From NCBI GenBank assembly GCA_023105745.1, contig JALGQZ010000013.1:3569501-3633500 (forward strand): a stretch of 64,000 nucleotides of DNA. Reading direction: 5' to 3'. Shown here piece after piece: positions 23,421-36,091 of the stretch. How positions within the stretch are numbered: the stretch's first letter is position 1; each line of letters starts with the position of its first letter. Under the pieces are notes generated by a model. The model worked only from the letters and a program-made list of their open reading frames with translations. It did no database searches and was not told the DNA's origin. The translations under genes were made by a program, and so were the position numbers. This stretch comes from Austropuccinia psidii (Eukaryota > Basidiomycota > Pucciniomycetes > Pucciniales > Sphaerophragmiaceae).

Positions 23421-25949
23421 TTTTTCTCTCAAAATCATGTGTGTTTGAAGGTAAAAGTGTCTATAATATACTATTTTCATAATAAAAAACCCAATAATAA
23501 ATATTAATTATCCCTCTTGAGCAAGGAATAGGAGCTTGGCCAAATCGAATATTATCCTAGAATCTTCAAATGACTTCAGTATTATATTCATTGTATTTAT
23601 ATAACAAAATAATATAATTTTTTCATTGAAATAAGGATCTAAACAATATGAAAGGAATTAGTACAAAGCTCAACCTATCGCAGTTTCTTTTATTGGGATT
23701 CTCATGTGTGTCCAAAGAAAAAACTCAAACCTTATAGGCCACAATACTTAGAATTAGAGGCCTATATTTCAGTTTTTGAGAAAAAAGTTGGTTAAAAATA
23801 GCTTTAAAAGGTATAAAATCATTTATTTAGCAAATATCTGTATGATTTATGCTTAAGAGAAGTAAAATGAATCAATATTTGAGATTAATGCCAAAATGAG
23901 TGGTAAGAAGACAAATTTTTATGGCTGAGAGAGGTGGAAATGAATGGATTCCAGTAAGATGTATCAGTGCTTTTCACAATTGAATGTTTATTGGAAGAAT
24001 TTTTGAAGTCATTCATCACTGTTGTATCCCCAAGTCGATTTATGAGAGGTTTTTTAATGGTGAGATTAAATGTATGATGTTTTATTCTCAATGTGATGGT
24101 CCATAAACTTGACAGAAGTATTTTGAAATTGACCCTTTTGGAAATTTGCACAATATTATGAAAGTTTTAGTAAAGCTTCTTTCAAATTCAAAATTTTACT
24201 AAAAGGTGTACATGAAAATTTCTTTTAATCATATTTGTAATCTGTAAACCCAATTTCTGCCCTGAGATACATCTTTCCAATAACTAGAAAACACTTAAAT
24301 TTTGAAAAGGCGGTGATATTGAACAGAGGTATATTTGAAAATGTGTCTCATTAAAATATGAGAAATATGATATTCTCGTTTTAAACAAGATAGCTTAGCT
24401 CCAGGCTGTAATTATGATCAATTCGGCATTATCAATAAGCTATCAATTGATTAAACTATTATTGAAGAAATTTGGAAAATTCAACCCAAATGTGGATTAA
24501 GGAGCAAAGGAATCATGATACTCGAAAAATAAATCTAAAAAATAGGAATCAATATCAAAACTTTGATAATTAAAAAAAGGATTTCAGTTAAAAACTCAAA
24601 TTTTTGTATATACAAGGAGTTTATTAAATTTTTCTCTTGGAATTCAAGCATGAAATTCTTTCAGCCACATCAATAAATTGCTCTCCCAAACCCTCAAATA
24701 GGTTGAATTTTGAACATTCATGCACAATTAAACTGAAATTAAGAGAAGATAGCTCAATTAGAAGAATACCATAAATCAGCTTCATAAATTCAATTTATTT
24801 GGCCAGAATGAAGTCATAAATAAAGATACTTTTGCTATTCATCAAACTCCAATAATATGAGTCTCTCACTTCAAAAGATGTTTGATAGTTTTTTTTCTTG
24901 AAAAATGAATTCTTGAGACAGAATATTCAAATTTTGTCAGATATTATTCAATTTTTGACTATTCTTCAAGATTAGGAAGCATGTAGGAGTAAATTTTGTC
25001 CTCTTTTTCAATTTAAAAATGTATAATTATTTTTCACAACAAGATTCAAAATTAAAGTGCATAAATTAACATACCCACTAAGCTTGAAGCTCTTGATGCT
25101 ACATCAATTTTACTACATGAATAAATTCCTCAAGAAGTTTTGAAGCTTAAAAAAATCACATCATAATTCAACACAAAACATTAAACATCAGCTACAATCC
25201 CTATTATAATGGATAATTTGAGCGAAATTTCAATTCAATCTGTATAATAAACATCCCCGTAAGAACTATGAATGACTTATGATTGATGTAAAAATTATTG
25301 AGGACCTTATTTAGTATTCTTTCAAAAAAGTGTGAATATCATTTAACTAAAGAGAAAGCCTAGGAATAGTTTATGAAACACATCCAAATATGTGATTTAT
25401 GCTTCCAGAGACAGTTTTGTGTACTCTTGCACAAATGAACTTCATGGAAATCCAAAAATTGACCCCTTAAATGTGTTGGGAAGGAAAAATTATGCATTTT
25501 AATTAATAATTTAAGCCAAAAAACTATTGAGAAGATTAAATATATTGAAATATACATTCGATGGCTTTGGGAGGCTCAATTATTGATGAGAATATATAAT
25601 TGAATCCATAGAATTACCAAGGATCTCAAATTCAGGAATAACTCCTTCCAATTTCTTGGCCATATGTAGTAATTTGAAACTTAAATGAATTAGATTTCAA
25701 GACCAGCCAGGCTCTTGAATATGGAAATAAAGCCTTGAAATGTCCTTCCCCCTTAAAAATATATACAGGAATACACAAATGCAGGCCCAATACCACAAAC
25801 AGTCTCCATATTTTTTCATAGCTTCTCTCAACGGTTTTTCAAGGTGAAAACATGAGCGCATGAATAATTTCACCAATAAGACACCTAAAGAAAAAAAATG
25901 GGAATAGATTAAATAAATGTCTTGGGGAGAGCATATTATGAGAGAAGAA
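23421..25949. other. Gene-free stretch
   Basis: No recognisable gene. Minus-strand frames at 23885-24151 and 25697-25969 have no known motifs and no splice context I can support. Confidence 0.4.
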
Positions 25950-27461
25950 TACACATAATCGCAAGGCACTTACCACTATTGAGCTCAAATATGCCCATAA
26001 ATCTCTTCAATTCACTTTAAAAGTGCAATTAGATAAAAGCATACATACTTGCACTCTTATCACTACCCACAAGCTCAATGGGAGACACAAAATATTCCAG
26101 TGGGTTTTCAAGTTTAGATTATTCATTCACATACACCTTTAACCCATGGGACATTCAAGAGCCTTGAATTTGACAATGGTTTCAGTGAAAGTCTTGGGGA
26201 GGTCGAATTATGTACCCATGTGGATAGTTTCATTTCCATGATCACTGAGAAGGTCATTTCTATGGTTATGTGTTTCCAATAAGTTCCTCAGGTGCAATTA
26301 TGTCCGCACGTTAATCATTGCACTCCCAGGACTTCCAAGGAGTGCTGATATGGCCTTAGCCCTTGGCAATGGCCTGGTCTTTTGCAATTATGTGCAGTTG
26401 AAAATGATTTAACCATCAGGACTATTCAGGTGCTAAAGAATGAAAGTACCACCCACCAATACCCTTTCATAGTGCAATTTTAGGCAAGCATACATATTTT
26501 CACTATTATTACCACCAAAAAGCCCAATTGGTGCCAATCTCTATGGAAATGGCTTTCAAGTTTTGATTCTGGATTCCTATAAAATTTTTATTCATGGAAC
26601 ACCCAAGAGCCTTACATTTCACCATAGATTCAGTGAATGGCTTTGAAAGATCAAAATGTGGACTCATAGATATAAATTCACTTGCTTAATTTATGAGGAG
26701 GTATATTATATTGATAACTTATTTGAATAGCTTTCTAGGGTGCAATTGTGTGCGGGAATACATAATTCCACCCCGAAGACTGCCAAGGAGCTCTAATGTG
26801 ACCTGATACCTTGAGAATGGCCTGTTCTTTTGCAATTATTTCCTCTTGTACAGAATCGCACCTACAGCGCCATCAAGGAGCTGAAAATAGAAGTACCACC
26901 CACCAATTCCTTTTCAAAGTTCAATTATAAGCACACATAAATATGTGTACTATAATTACCACAAAAGAACCAATGGTACCCCAATTTCTAGAAATGGGGT
27001 TTAAAGTTTTGATTATTCATTCACATATTACTTTCACCCATGCGACACCCTACAGCATTGAGCTTGACCATAGCTTCAGTGAATGGCTACAAAAGATCAA
27101 ATTATGGATCCATATACATTAATAAACTTCCATCATCAATCAGTAGGCAACATATTTCAATAAATGCTTTTAATTTCTTCCTAAGGTTCAATGCTGTATG
27201 GACTTACCTAATTGCACTCCCAAAGCTTCCAAGGAGTTTTGATATGGTCTTGTCCTTTTTAAATTGCCTTGTATGGTGCAATTATGTAAAGTTTTACATA
27301 ACTTCACCCCAGAATCATCCAGTAGGTGAAAGATAGAAGTACCAACCACCAATTCCCTTTTAAAGTGAAATTATAAGAAAACAAACTTACATGCACTATC
27401 ATCACCACAAAAATTTATGCCAATGGGTTTGCATGTTCTAATTATTTATTTTCATGAACCT
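25950..27461 (+). repeat. ~450-bp tandem repeat array
   Basis: Anchors such as CAAGAGCCTTGAATTTGAC (26151, 26600, 27047 in varied form) and CTTCCAAGGAG (26330, 26783, 27228) recur at intervals of about 445-455 bases, giving three consecutive units. The fourth unit continues at 29100-29357 after a 1.6-kb insertion. Units differ by point changes and small indels. I see no conserved frame across units. Confidence 0.7.
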
Positions 27462-29100
27462 GTATGTAAGACCTCAAAAAGAGAAATATTTCAAAATGGA
27501 CTATCAAACCAGTTGAAATACTGGTTAATACTGGAGATCTGTAGATCACATTCCACCATGTGACAGTACCCCCAGGTTTAGAGCACTGCATCTCACAGTG
27601 CATGTAACTGATGGTATTAGCCATGTCACCCTCATAGATATACATTATTCACAATAAGAGCCTACAAGAAACCCCCAAGGGAACTCTTGTATGCCAATAG
27701 AGCAGAAAATAAAGAAATATTTGGTTGTTTGATTGAGACCTCCCCTTGTGTCTAACCAGAATTGAACCCATGAGTTTGGTAACTGTTTTATTGTCACAAT
27801 GCTGTCTACTGGACCTCAACAAAGGGAACTCTTGCTGAACACATCAGGAAAAGGCCTGAAATTGCATTTGCAACATCGCGCTGACCTTGCATTCAAGCTG
27901 GTATTTAAATGACACCAGCCTGATTCTGCAGCTTAATTTTCATTGACTTGCCCACACTTGAGTTTTATCTTGAGAAGTTGCCTGGATAATTATCTCCAAT
28001 GTAGTAATTTTCATGTCTAACATGGAAAGTTGTACTAATAATTGTTCATTTGTTGCTACCTCATAGTGATTTTGAATTATATAATGTACTTCAATTAGAG
28101 TTAAATAAAGAAAAATAAGAAAAAAATAGTTCAAGATTTCTTAATCTATCAAATGGTGAAAGAAAATGAAGTTGAATAAAATAAAACAATAAGACCAATA
28201 AATAAAGTAAATTAATTTGAACAGTGTATGAAGACTCCAGCTAATTAATTGAAAACCATTCCCAAAATTAAAGCTTGCAGGATGAGTTGAGATCAAAGAG
28301 AATTAGATTTCAACTAATAAGGAAGATACCCTCAAGTATTGCAATAAAAAACAATTGATAAAGTAAAGATATAATCTTTGATATGAGGAAGAAATCAGAA
28401 TATTTTAAATAGTGAAGTTATATTTGAATGAGCCCCTTTGAGCACCCTGAGTTTCTATTGTGCACGCACAGGATGAAACTCCCTTTCTACTACTATGTTT
28501 GCTCCGTTCTGTTTTCAACAAAGCCAAGTTCCTTTTTTTGAGTTCATTGTTATTTCAAGATACCTTTTGAACTTAAAACATCATTTTCCACACCTGGATC
28601 ATGAATGGGTGTCCTTTGCTCAATGACCTGGTCCATTTTGTTTTTTACCAAAAACTCCAAAATTTCAATTATTTGCTACAAAGCAATCAGAAGCACAATC
28701 TGGAATCAGAAGAAGAAGGTAGAAATCTGGACCATATTTTGATGACTCAAGCAATATGTTATTCAATGTCAACACCTTTTCCAAATCAAAAATTTAAGTA
28801 GATTTGCTGAGTTGCTTCTGTCTCTTTGTATAATTTATGATTCCTCAAAAGAAGATAGCCAAGTGTTTGAAATTCTCCTTTTATTAGCGAAAAATTCAAC
28901 AACATTATCAAAAATTTTGTTTATCTTTGGAGAAAGATGATATTAACAATCTTTTGTGTCAGCTCAGGACCATTTGCATGCAAAATCACTGCAACATTGG
29001 CCCGACGTTGCAGCTGAAAAATCAGCGTTTTTCCTGATGTGTGAGAAGGCTATTAAACTGGTTGAAAGACTGGTTATACTGGAAAGCTATAGATCAAATT
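27462..29100. mobile_element. 1.6-kb insertion in the tandem array
   Basis: The spacing between array anchors jumps from ~447 to ~2064 bases here, so about 1.6 kb was inserted. A ~58-base segment near the left end (27509-27565) and one at the right end (29058-29109) are similar direct repeats, sharing TAGATCA.ATTCCACCATGTG. A second pair, at ~27830-27895 and ~28970-29045, is inverted. No transposase is visible. Type unknown; a minus-strand tRNA-like box lies within it. Confidence 0.5.
27735..27822 (-). mobile_element. tRNA-like, possible SINE head
   Basis: On the minus strand GGGTTCAATTC fits a pol III B box, and an imperfect A-box-like TAGACAGCATTG lies upstream. The anticodon arm would have a 9-base loop (GTGAC...GTTAC) and the T arm is imperfect, so it is not a working tRNA gene. 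It could be the head of a tRNA-derived SINE running towards 27462. Confidence 0.3.
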
Positions 29101-29357
29101 CCACCATGTGCCACCCAATAGCCATGAGCTTGACCATATCTTTGGTGAATGGCTTTAAAAGGTCCAATTATGGACCCATATATATATAAATGCACTTCAA
29201 TCATCACTCAGAATGTCATTTATATAAATAAATGCCTCTAATGGCATATTAAGGCACAATTATGTACACAAATACATAATTGCACTACCAGACCTTCAAA
29301 GAGCACTAATATTATACTATAACTTGGCAATAGCCTGGTATGGTGCATTTCACCCTC
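29100..29357 (+). repeat. Fourth unit of the ~450-bp tandem array, 3' part
   Basis: Continues the unit cut at 27461: CATGAGCTTGACC, GGTCCAATTATGGACCCATAT and CCTTCAAAGAGCACTAATAT match the earlier units in order. It ends where an L2 LTR begins at 29358. Confidence 0.65.
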
Positions 29358-30724
29358 TGTCAGCCTGTTACTCACAACAAGAGAACAATAATGAAAACAA
29401 AATACCACTAAAGGTGACCTGACCAAAAATATCTCACAGTTAAATTCCAAAGAAAGAGGAAACTTACCTCATTTCACATGTACAACTACCATAGCCATGA
29501 TACAAGGAACAAGAAAGTTATTTCACCTCAAACTAAGAACTGAGAATAAACCTTTATTTTCACCTCTCATCTAAAATATAGAGAAAGAGGAAGAACACCA
29601 TCAAATAGGCTCTTAAAATTAAGCTCTCAATTAGAGATATTCGATGGTAGTACCCAAATTGGGCTAGCATAAAAATTAAAAAGGTTAGAGCCAACCATAG
29701 GTCAAATAGTGGTGAATGAAATATTCACCCCCCATCTAGATTCTAAAGTTTGGCTGTGGTCTACCTAAAGTGGAGTATTGTTGGAAAGAGAAGAAACAGA
29801 AAATAATTATGGTAACCTCAATAACCCTGTATCTCATTTACAGAAAAGGTTATGAAGGAAATTATCTTGATACAGAATTCATACAAAATACATATTCTTA
29901 CAGTGGAATTTCAAGCCAGAATGACTTTTCCATATCTAATACTAGGTATACCAGCCAAGTACTCATTTTTTTATTAAATTTCAAGGGCTAAAAAATGAGC
30001 CACTTTTGAGCTCTCTATCTTCAAAACCAACGAATTTATGACAGTTCAAAGGTCAAAGTCTCAAAATATTGCAAAAAACTCAAATGTCTGGATTAGTCTC
30101 CCATACTATTGAATATGAGCTTTCAAAACCACAAAAAAATCCTGTTTTTACTTCAATCCCTCATAGTATGAAAAATATGGGGTCCAATGACATGTGCTGT
30201 ACAGTTTACTACAAGTCTGAAATTTCAGAGCATGCCTATGAGGACCCCAGGAGAAAATATTCACCCTGTATTTGGGAAAAACTACCAGATGTGATTTCAA
30301 AACCCCATCTGAGATCAATACAGGCTATACTGGGATTTCAAAACTACAAGCCCACCCATTTGAGTGAACAATGATTAACCCCTTCTCTGTGGTAAGGAGC
30401 AGAGGCTCTTCCACCCCTCTTCAGGATAAAAAGGAAACTTCCTCTTTCAAAAGAGGAATCCCCATCATAACCTTACATCCATACATAGTACCATTATCTC
30501 CAAACAATTATACCCTTGGAAAATTATCAGGTATAATTATAGTATCAATTATTTTAATTAATCAATTGATAATAGCTGCAACCTGGGCTTTCAAAAGCAC
30601 TCACAACTACTATACCAATATAGTAAAGCCCAAACAGCTCTATAATACCTTTTCTTAACTTCTTTATATGTGTCACACTCACATTATCAGCTGTATATAG
30701 CTTCTACATAGAGTCACCCCAACA
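29358..30724 (+). mobile_element. Solo LTR, family L2
   Basis: Begins TGTCAGCCTGT and ends GAGTCACCCCAACA, aligning over its length with the L2 LTR at 16313-17751. The flanking pentamers (CCCTC, CCCCA) only partly match, so the duplication is doubtful. It is more decayed than the other L2 copies. No internal region is attached. Confidence 0.7.
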
Positions 30725-31611
30725 CCCCAAGCACCATCTATCAGCTGCAAGAAGGGATTCTTAGCCACCAATTCTGTGAGCCTTAGAGGTATTTTCATAT
30801 ACCCAAAAGACCACGAATGATGAATTAAGATACAAATATAAATAAAATAAATTTATTTATATCATAAAAATAGAAATTGAAATATAAATGCAAATTTATA
30901 TTTAAAAATCAAAATTTAACTATAATTTAAAAGAAAAGTTACAATAAAATTTAAAATTATGAAAATACATTTTTACTTGTAAAAATTAAGTAAAAATGAA
31001 TTTTTTAATAAAAATTATGAAATAAAAATATTTTTGGTAAAAATTTATATAAAATATATTATAGCTTTTTATCAAATAAATAAACATAGAGAAGTTATCA
31101 CACCATTGGATTCCTCATAAAAAAGAAAGTGGGGTCACCTCTGGATGAAATTTCTGTAACTCAACTCTAAATAAGCTTAAATGAACTTTTTAGTATTTTT
31201 TGTGCAAAAGTATGAAAATCCTCAAAACCTCAATTCAATTCACACCACATGTGGTGTTAAACATCAATTTTTGTGTTAAAATTGAGGTGTTGTGTTTAGT
31301 TTAGAAGTTATGAGGAATTGAAGTATTTTCAATTAAAATGTCAAAATGTGCGTGTGTATTACATAAGTGAACTTTAATTTACATATGAGGTATCAATTAC
31401 TACAGATGTGTAATTAAAAACTCAATTTAATTACATATGTAAATTATAATTGTATTACATGATGAGGAATTAAAGAAAAAATAAATTGGAAAGATTAATT
31501 CTGGGGGGGGGAAAGACACTCTAGCTCTAAGGGGGGGCTAGACCCCCAAACTCCTTGCTGACTGGCGTGGAATGTCAAAATCCATGCAAAATTTCATTAC
31601 GTTTGGGTTGG

Positions 31612-31640
31612 AATTGAGTCATAGGGTATGTGACTCAATT
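31612..31640. promoter_or_regulatory. Palindrome with two bZIP (AP-1/Gcn4-type) sites
   Basis: AATTGAGTCA and TGACTCAATT face each other across a short loop, each holding TGA(G/C)TCA, the classical AP-1/Gcn4 core. The same palindrome is intact in the 3' LTR (39784-39812) and the inverted LTR (43005-43033). It lies about 320 bases upstream of the TATA box, a plausible enhancer position. Function is inferred. Confidence 0.5.
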
Positions 31641-31664
31641 GATGATGAGGTTTTGATACCAACC

Positions 31665-31704
31665 AGGGTAGTTTTAACTGCTGCCAAGAGGGTAAAACTA
31701 CCCT
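31665..31704. promoter_or_regulatory. Conserved LTR hairpin
   Basis: AGGGTAGTTTTA (31665-31676) pairs with TAAAACTACCCT (31693-31704) around a 16-base loop. It is also present in the 3' LTR, and in the inverted LTR with one change. It may be an RNA or DNA structure used by the element; function unknown. Confidence 0.5.
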
Positions 31705-31959
31705 TAAGTGAAAACAATGTTAGTAAAAGCAGTTTTAAATGGTTTCTACGCCCCTTGCACACATTCTGACGTGTTTTGAAGGCTCTAGACCAGGTATTGC
31801 TATAGTAATGGCTGATTTAAGGGTCTAAAATGGCTTAAACCAGCGCTTTTTTGGTCTAAACCAGGGTTCAATGATGCCATAATTGACTTTTCTGCTTTCA
31901 GACTGTTTTGAACGACTGACAAGAGTAAAGTTTCCTTTTTGAGTAAGAAAATTGATGGC

Positions 31960-31967
31960 TATAAAAG
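31960..31967 (+). promoter_or_regulatory. TATA box of the L1 LTR
   Basis: TATAAAAG in GATGGCTATAAAAGAA. It is conserved at 40131 in the 3' LTR and, reversed, at 42659-42666 in the inverted LTR. It would place the transcript start a few tens of bases downstream, giving a long R/U5 of about 570 bases. Confidence 0.6.
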
Positions 31968-32570
31968 AATATCTTCTTTGCCCCACTTTTCTCTTCATGT
32001 TAGAATCTTTTCCTTTTATAATTAGCTTAAAACACTGTTAAAACAATCAATAAAATATTCCAACCACCCTTTTTTAAACATTTTGAACCTCTTAACCATT
32101 TGAAAAAATCATTATAATCATTTTTTGTAACTCTTATAATCATTTTTACCCCTAAACCACCCCAAAAGTGAATTAAAGCATCTTTCATCACTGTTAACTT
32201 TGTCACTTTGTTTCCAAATTCACTCTGGTCACTTTTGGGCATGTTTTCTCTTTAGATATCTTTTTAGAGACTTTTCTCTTTAATTAATTTCTTTTAGTTG
32301 TTTGCTCAATTAATTCTAATTGAAATTTCTCTTGAAGAAATTTCTTTTGTAGCCTTAAATATCTCTTGTAGAGTATTTTTGGATAAATCTTTATTGTTGG
32401 TAAAACAATAAATATTGATTATATTATTGTTTTATACTTAAGAAGTTAAAAACAATGAAATTGGTGTGTTTTCTCTTTAAAGATACTATTTCTTGCTATT
32501 TTTAAATAATTTTACCTTATACAAATTTTGAGGACAGGAGAAGTACTTGATATTTTGTCAAAGTTTCATA

Positions 32571-32588
32571 TTTGGGGGCCCAGCCGTG
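32571..32588 (+). other. Primer-binding site
   Basis: TTTGGGGGCCCAGCCGTG follows the LTR immediately. The TGGGGG start would pair with a tRNA 3' end ...CCCCCA (discriminator C, then CCA), which suggests tRNA-Pro. The second gypsy element has TTTGGGGGCCTGGCC at the same place (61816). The tRNA identity is inferred. Confidence 0.55.
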
Positions 32589-32770
32589 ATATTTTACCTG
32601 TGAAATATTTTTTTTTACTTTTTTTAATCTTTTTTCTCATATTGTAAAATTTAAAAATATATAAAAAATACTTATAATGCAAAAAATCCATAAAAAATAT
32701 TTTTTTTCATATTATAAGTGAGGCTTATATTTTTATTTCTTTTGTGAAATACCTTTTTTTATTTGATTAA

Positions 32771-34897
32771 TTGGCTTTATTTTTGTTAATTTTAGTGTCT
32801 GACAATGTGGTAAGACAAGAAAATATTGAAACAGCCTCCACAGTTACTAGCATTATTCCTGCAAGCACTGTTATTATAACTCAGAATAACCAACAAGAGC
32901 AAATTTTTTCTGAATTGATAATCTTGGATATCAGTAATACTGTTCAGAATGCTAAAAATTTGACAAATAGTAAGTTTTTCACGTAAAATTACTATTTTGA
33001 CCTTTTTTAATCATAAAATATGCCTTCAACCAGATCAGGAGCAAGCTATAAGCCCACAAGCAGCTCCTAAAAAGGTCATAGACATGATTATGGCAGAAGC
33101 CAATCAGATACAGAAGGACAAGGATCAGTAAAAGACTTCCAAAACAATAAAGTGTCCAATTCTGAAGCTGATGACACTATTTTACCTTCAAAAAGAGCTG
33201 AAACTGCCACAAGAAGCCTCATTGGACATTTACAAAGCCAGCCAGAAGGCTTACAACAATGCACTGCAGCACAAGGAGTATCAGATCCTTGCAGATCTGT
33301 GGAAAAACTGCATGAGCTCATACCTGACTGTAAGAAAATTCCTGGGTCATCCCAACACTTGCAAGTTACTCAATGGATGGCATCCATTGATGGAAAAGAA
33401 GAATATGATGCTTTTAACAGCAGAATGGAGGGAAAAAAACCCTCCACCACCAAAGCAAGTTCCAAGACCAGCCCCAGTGGCCAGAAGCAGCAATTCCAAT
33501 GTGAAAAAGAAGACACAAGCTCAAAACAAGGGCAAAGGGAAGGCACCAGCCCCAAAGCCTTACAGCCAGGGCTACAGAATTCCAAAGATTCAGAAGGATG
33601 CCATGTAAAATGTATTTCAAATGGCCAGAACCATGATGGAATTACAGAAGAAGGAAGAATCCAGATTAAGATTCCAGAAATTATTTCTGATATATTTGAT
33701 TTCATCACAGAGTTGTATGAAGCTATAAATGACATGAAAAAACATCTTTCTGATAAAAATGAAACCATTTGTAACAACATTAAAGCAAACAACTTGAGCC
33801 TGTACCAAATTAATGAAGCAGTTATGTCTTTTGAAAAAGCTTCAAGAACAATTAAAACTTCCAATAGTGATAATTATTTTGGCAATAAAATAAATGAACA
33901 ATCTGCCATTATTAAAGAGCTAACAGACAAATATTCTAAATTCCATATTGATGACATAATTGAAACCAGAATTAAACAAGCCACAAATATTATCAAGACA
34001 GATAACAAGAAAGTCCTTGATGACATTTCAAATTCATTTACTGAAGTAAAGACATATACCATTTCCTTTAAAAAGTGTTTTGATGCTTCACAAGAAGAAG
34101 TATCAAAATTATCAATGAAATTGAATCAAGTCACTGCTGATAATAAAAGACAGACAGAGTTATAGTAATAACTGACAAATTAAGAAGAAATGTATAAAAC
34201 TGAAGTAATAAACTTAATACAAGCCTTCCAACATGAATACAGGAATTCCCAAAGGTGTAACAACAGTAAAATGAATGATATTGAACAAATACTGAACATC
34301 TTACCAAGAATGTCTACACCTCTGAATCAAAATGAGGGCACAAGTATTCCAAATCCACAAGTATTAGATCCTGATAATTCACAGTTAAAAAATTAATTAT
34401 CCACTTCTTTTCATAACTTGGAACCATCAATGGGCCAAGCACCTTTGAAATAAGTACCAAAACTTAAAGAATGACCTCACTTCAGTGGTGAAGGAGAATA
34501 TGACCATATGGAATTCATCAGAGGAATTGACATGATTAAAGAAGATTTTTAATTACCAGACAGATTGGTAACAGCAAGATTTAACACCTTGTTTACCAGA
34601 TCAGCTCACAGATGGTATATCAAGTTAAGACAAGCACATGGACACCAAAGTTGGACTTGGTGGAAAACCCAAATTATCAGAAAATGGGCCAATGATTCTT
34701 GGAGATTTGAAGTGGAAACAGCCTTTGAATCTGCCAAATTTAAAGCTGATAAAGACAAAGCTTTACCATGGTTCTGCCAACAAAAAGACAGACTAACAGC
34801 ATTATACCCTGACATGTCAGAATTTATGATCCATAGGAAAATTCTGAGACAATGTGGAGGTGACTTAGAGCATGCTGTCAAAAGAAGGACTACTTAA
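32771..34897 (+). pseudogene. Gypsy gag region, frameshifted
   Basis: Gag would form the virus-like particle core around the element RNA. Coding pieces alternate between frames: 32771-32986 (Thr/Ile-rich N-terminus), 33171-33606 (ASLDIYKASQKAYNNALQ, then a Lys/Pro/Gln-rich linker), ~33660-34165 (helical, TIKTSNSDNYFGNKINEQSA onward) and 34565-34897, which holds the capsid-like RETROTRANS_GAG part with RSAHRWYIKLRQAHGHQSW and GGDLEHAV. Stops occur at 33129, 33607, 34163, 34394, 34551 and 34895. The order and content match rust gypsy gag proteins. Confidence 0.75.
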
Positions 34898-34969
34898 CAA
34901 TCTTCAGCAGAGGATATTATCAATATACTAGAAGAAGTAACCACCAGAACCAAAATTGGTTCTATTAGG

Positions 34970-36091
34970 TTGAATCTCAAAACAAGATTTAATACACCTT
35001 GGAGAGATTCTGTGGACAAAAACCCCAAAGAAAATTCTAATAATGTTAAGTGTAAATCTGCAGATACAGTCAAAAAGTGCCATATTTGCCAAAGCACCAC
35101 CCATCTAGCCAATACATGTCCAAAAAGAGAGAAAATCAATGAAATTGATATCAAAAAGGAACCTGATGTTGAAAAAGATGACATAATTGAAGACAATTCA
35201 GATGATAAGTCATCAATATTTTCTGAATCTTCAAAAGATATAGAAAATATCAATGCCACTTTTGACATCATGGACTCTTATTCCCACTTGCCACAATTGA
35301 GCAATGGTCAACTTGATTTATCAAAAGTTCAAGATGCACAACTTATGAAAACAAAACCAAACAGGGGGAAAGGTTATACAGCTGGTAACTCTGGTATAAC
35401 AGAAGTGGTAATTGACAATAAGCCCACTAAATGTTTTCCTAACCCAGGAGCCTTGTGCTCTTGTTTTGGTAAATTTTTTCTTAAAACTTGTGTACCAAAT
35501 TTTGAAGACCAATTGTTACCAATTGATGGTATAAAACTCAATAGTGCAAGTAATCCAATGAAAGAATTAAGAATTTTTGAGACCAATGTCATATTTCTAC
35601 ACATTAATGGGAATTTAAGAATCACAGTTGAATTTGTTGTTATGGAAAACTGCTTTAGTACCCATTTTATATTGGGAAACAACTATTTAATCATGTATGG
35701 GATAGATTTGCATAACAACAAAGACAGATACTTTACTATTGGAGACAATAAGCATCAGAAATTCGCCTTTTTATCATTTAAAAGACAAATTACAGTGAAT
35801 AAAGTATCACCAGTCAACTTAGAATTAGTAAAATTCAAATCTGAGCAGTTGAGGGAGGCTGAAATAAGCCTTCATCTGACTGATAAACAAGAAAATGTAT
35901 TTTCTTCCCTTTTGAATGACCACAAAGGAGCATTTGCTTCAGACCAAAAACCTCTAAGAGCAATTATTGGTCATGAATTTGACATCATTCTTAATATTGA
36001 GAGACCTTATCCAGCACTCTTAAGGAGACCTGAATACCCAGCAATTCCCAAGTCAAGAGAAGCTCTGGAAACTCATATCAAACACTTCTAG
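34970..36091 (+). pseudogene. Gypsy nucleocapsid zinc knuckle and protease
   Basis: An open frame of 373 residues. Near residue 38 it has CHICQSTTHLANTC, a perfect CX2CX4HX4C zinc knuckle that would bind RNA. An acidic linker follows, then an aspartic protease-like domain with VVIDNKPTKCF and GNNYLIMYGIDLHNN. At the active site, where D(S/T/P)GA is expected, this copy reads NPGA, so the catalytic Asp is lost. The frame runs to the entry of the reverse transcriptase (IERPYPALLRRPEYPA) and ends at a TAG caused by a one-base shift near 36085. Confidence 0.8.

Larger units (their letters stand above)
30775..32570 (+). repeat. 5' LTR, family L1
   Basis: Starts TGTGAGCCTTAGAGG. The other copies end ...TTTCATATCCACA(C/T)CTTACA; here the last ~12 bases are missing and the primer-binding site follows directly after TTTCATA. 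Contains the palindrome at 31612, the hairpin at 31665 and a TATA box at 31960. Confidence 0.85.

Noticed and set aside
27735..27822. Functional tRNA gene
   Set aside because: The anticodon loop would be nine bases, the T stem has mismatches and no clean acceptor stem can be drawn; kept only as a possible SINE head.
33088..33864. Minus-strand frames of 60-164 residues opposite gag
   Set aside because: Antisense shadows of the gypsy gag coding strand; the plus-strand reading matches known Gag text.
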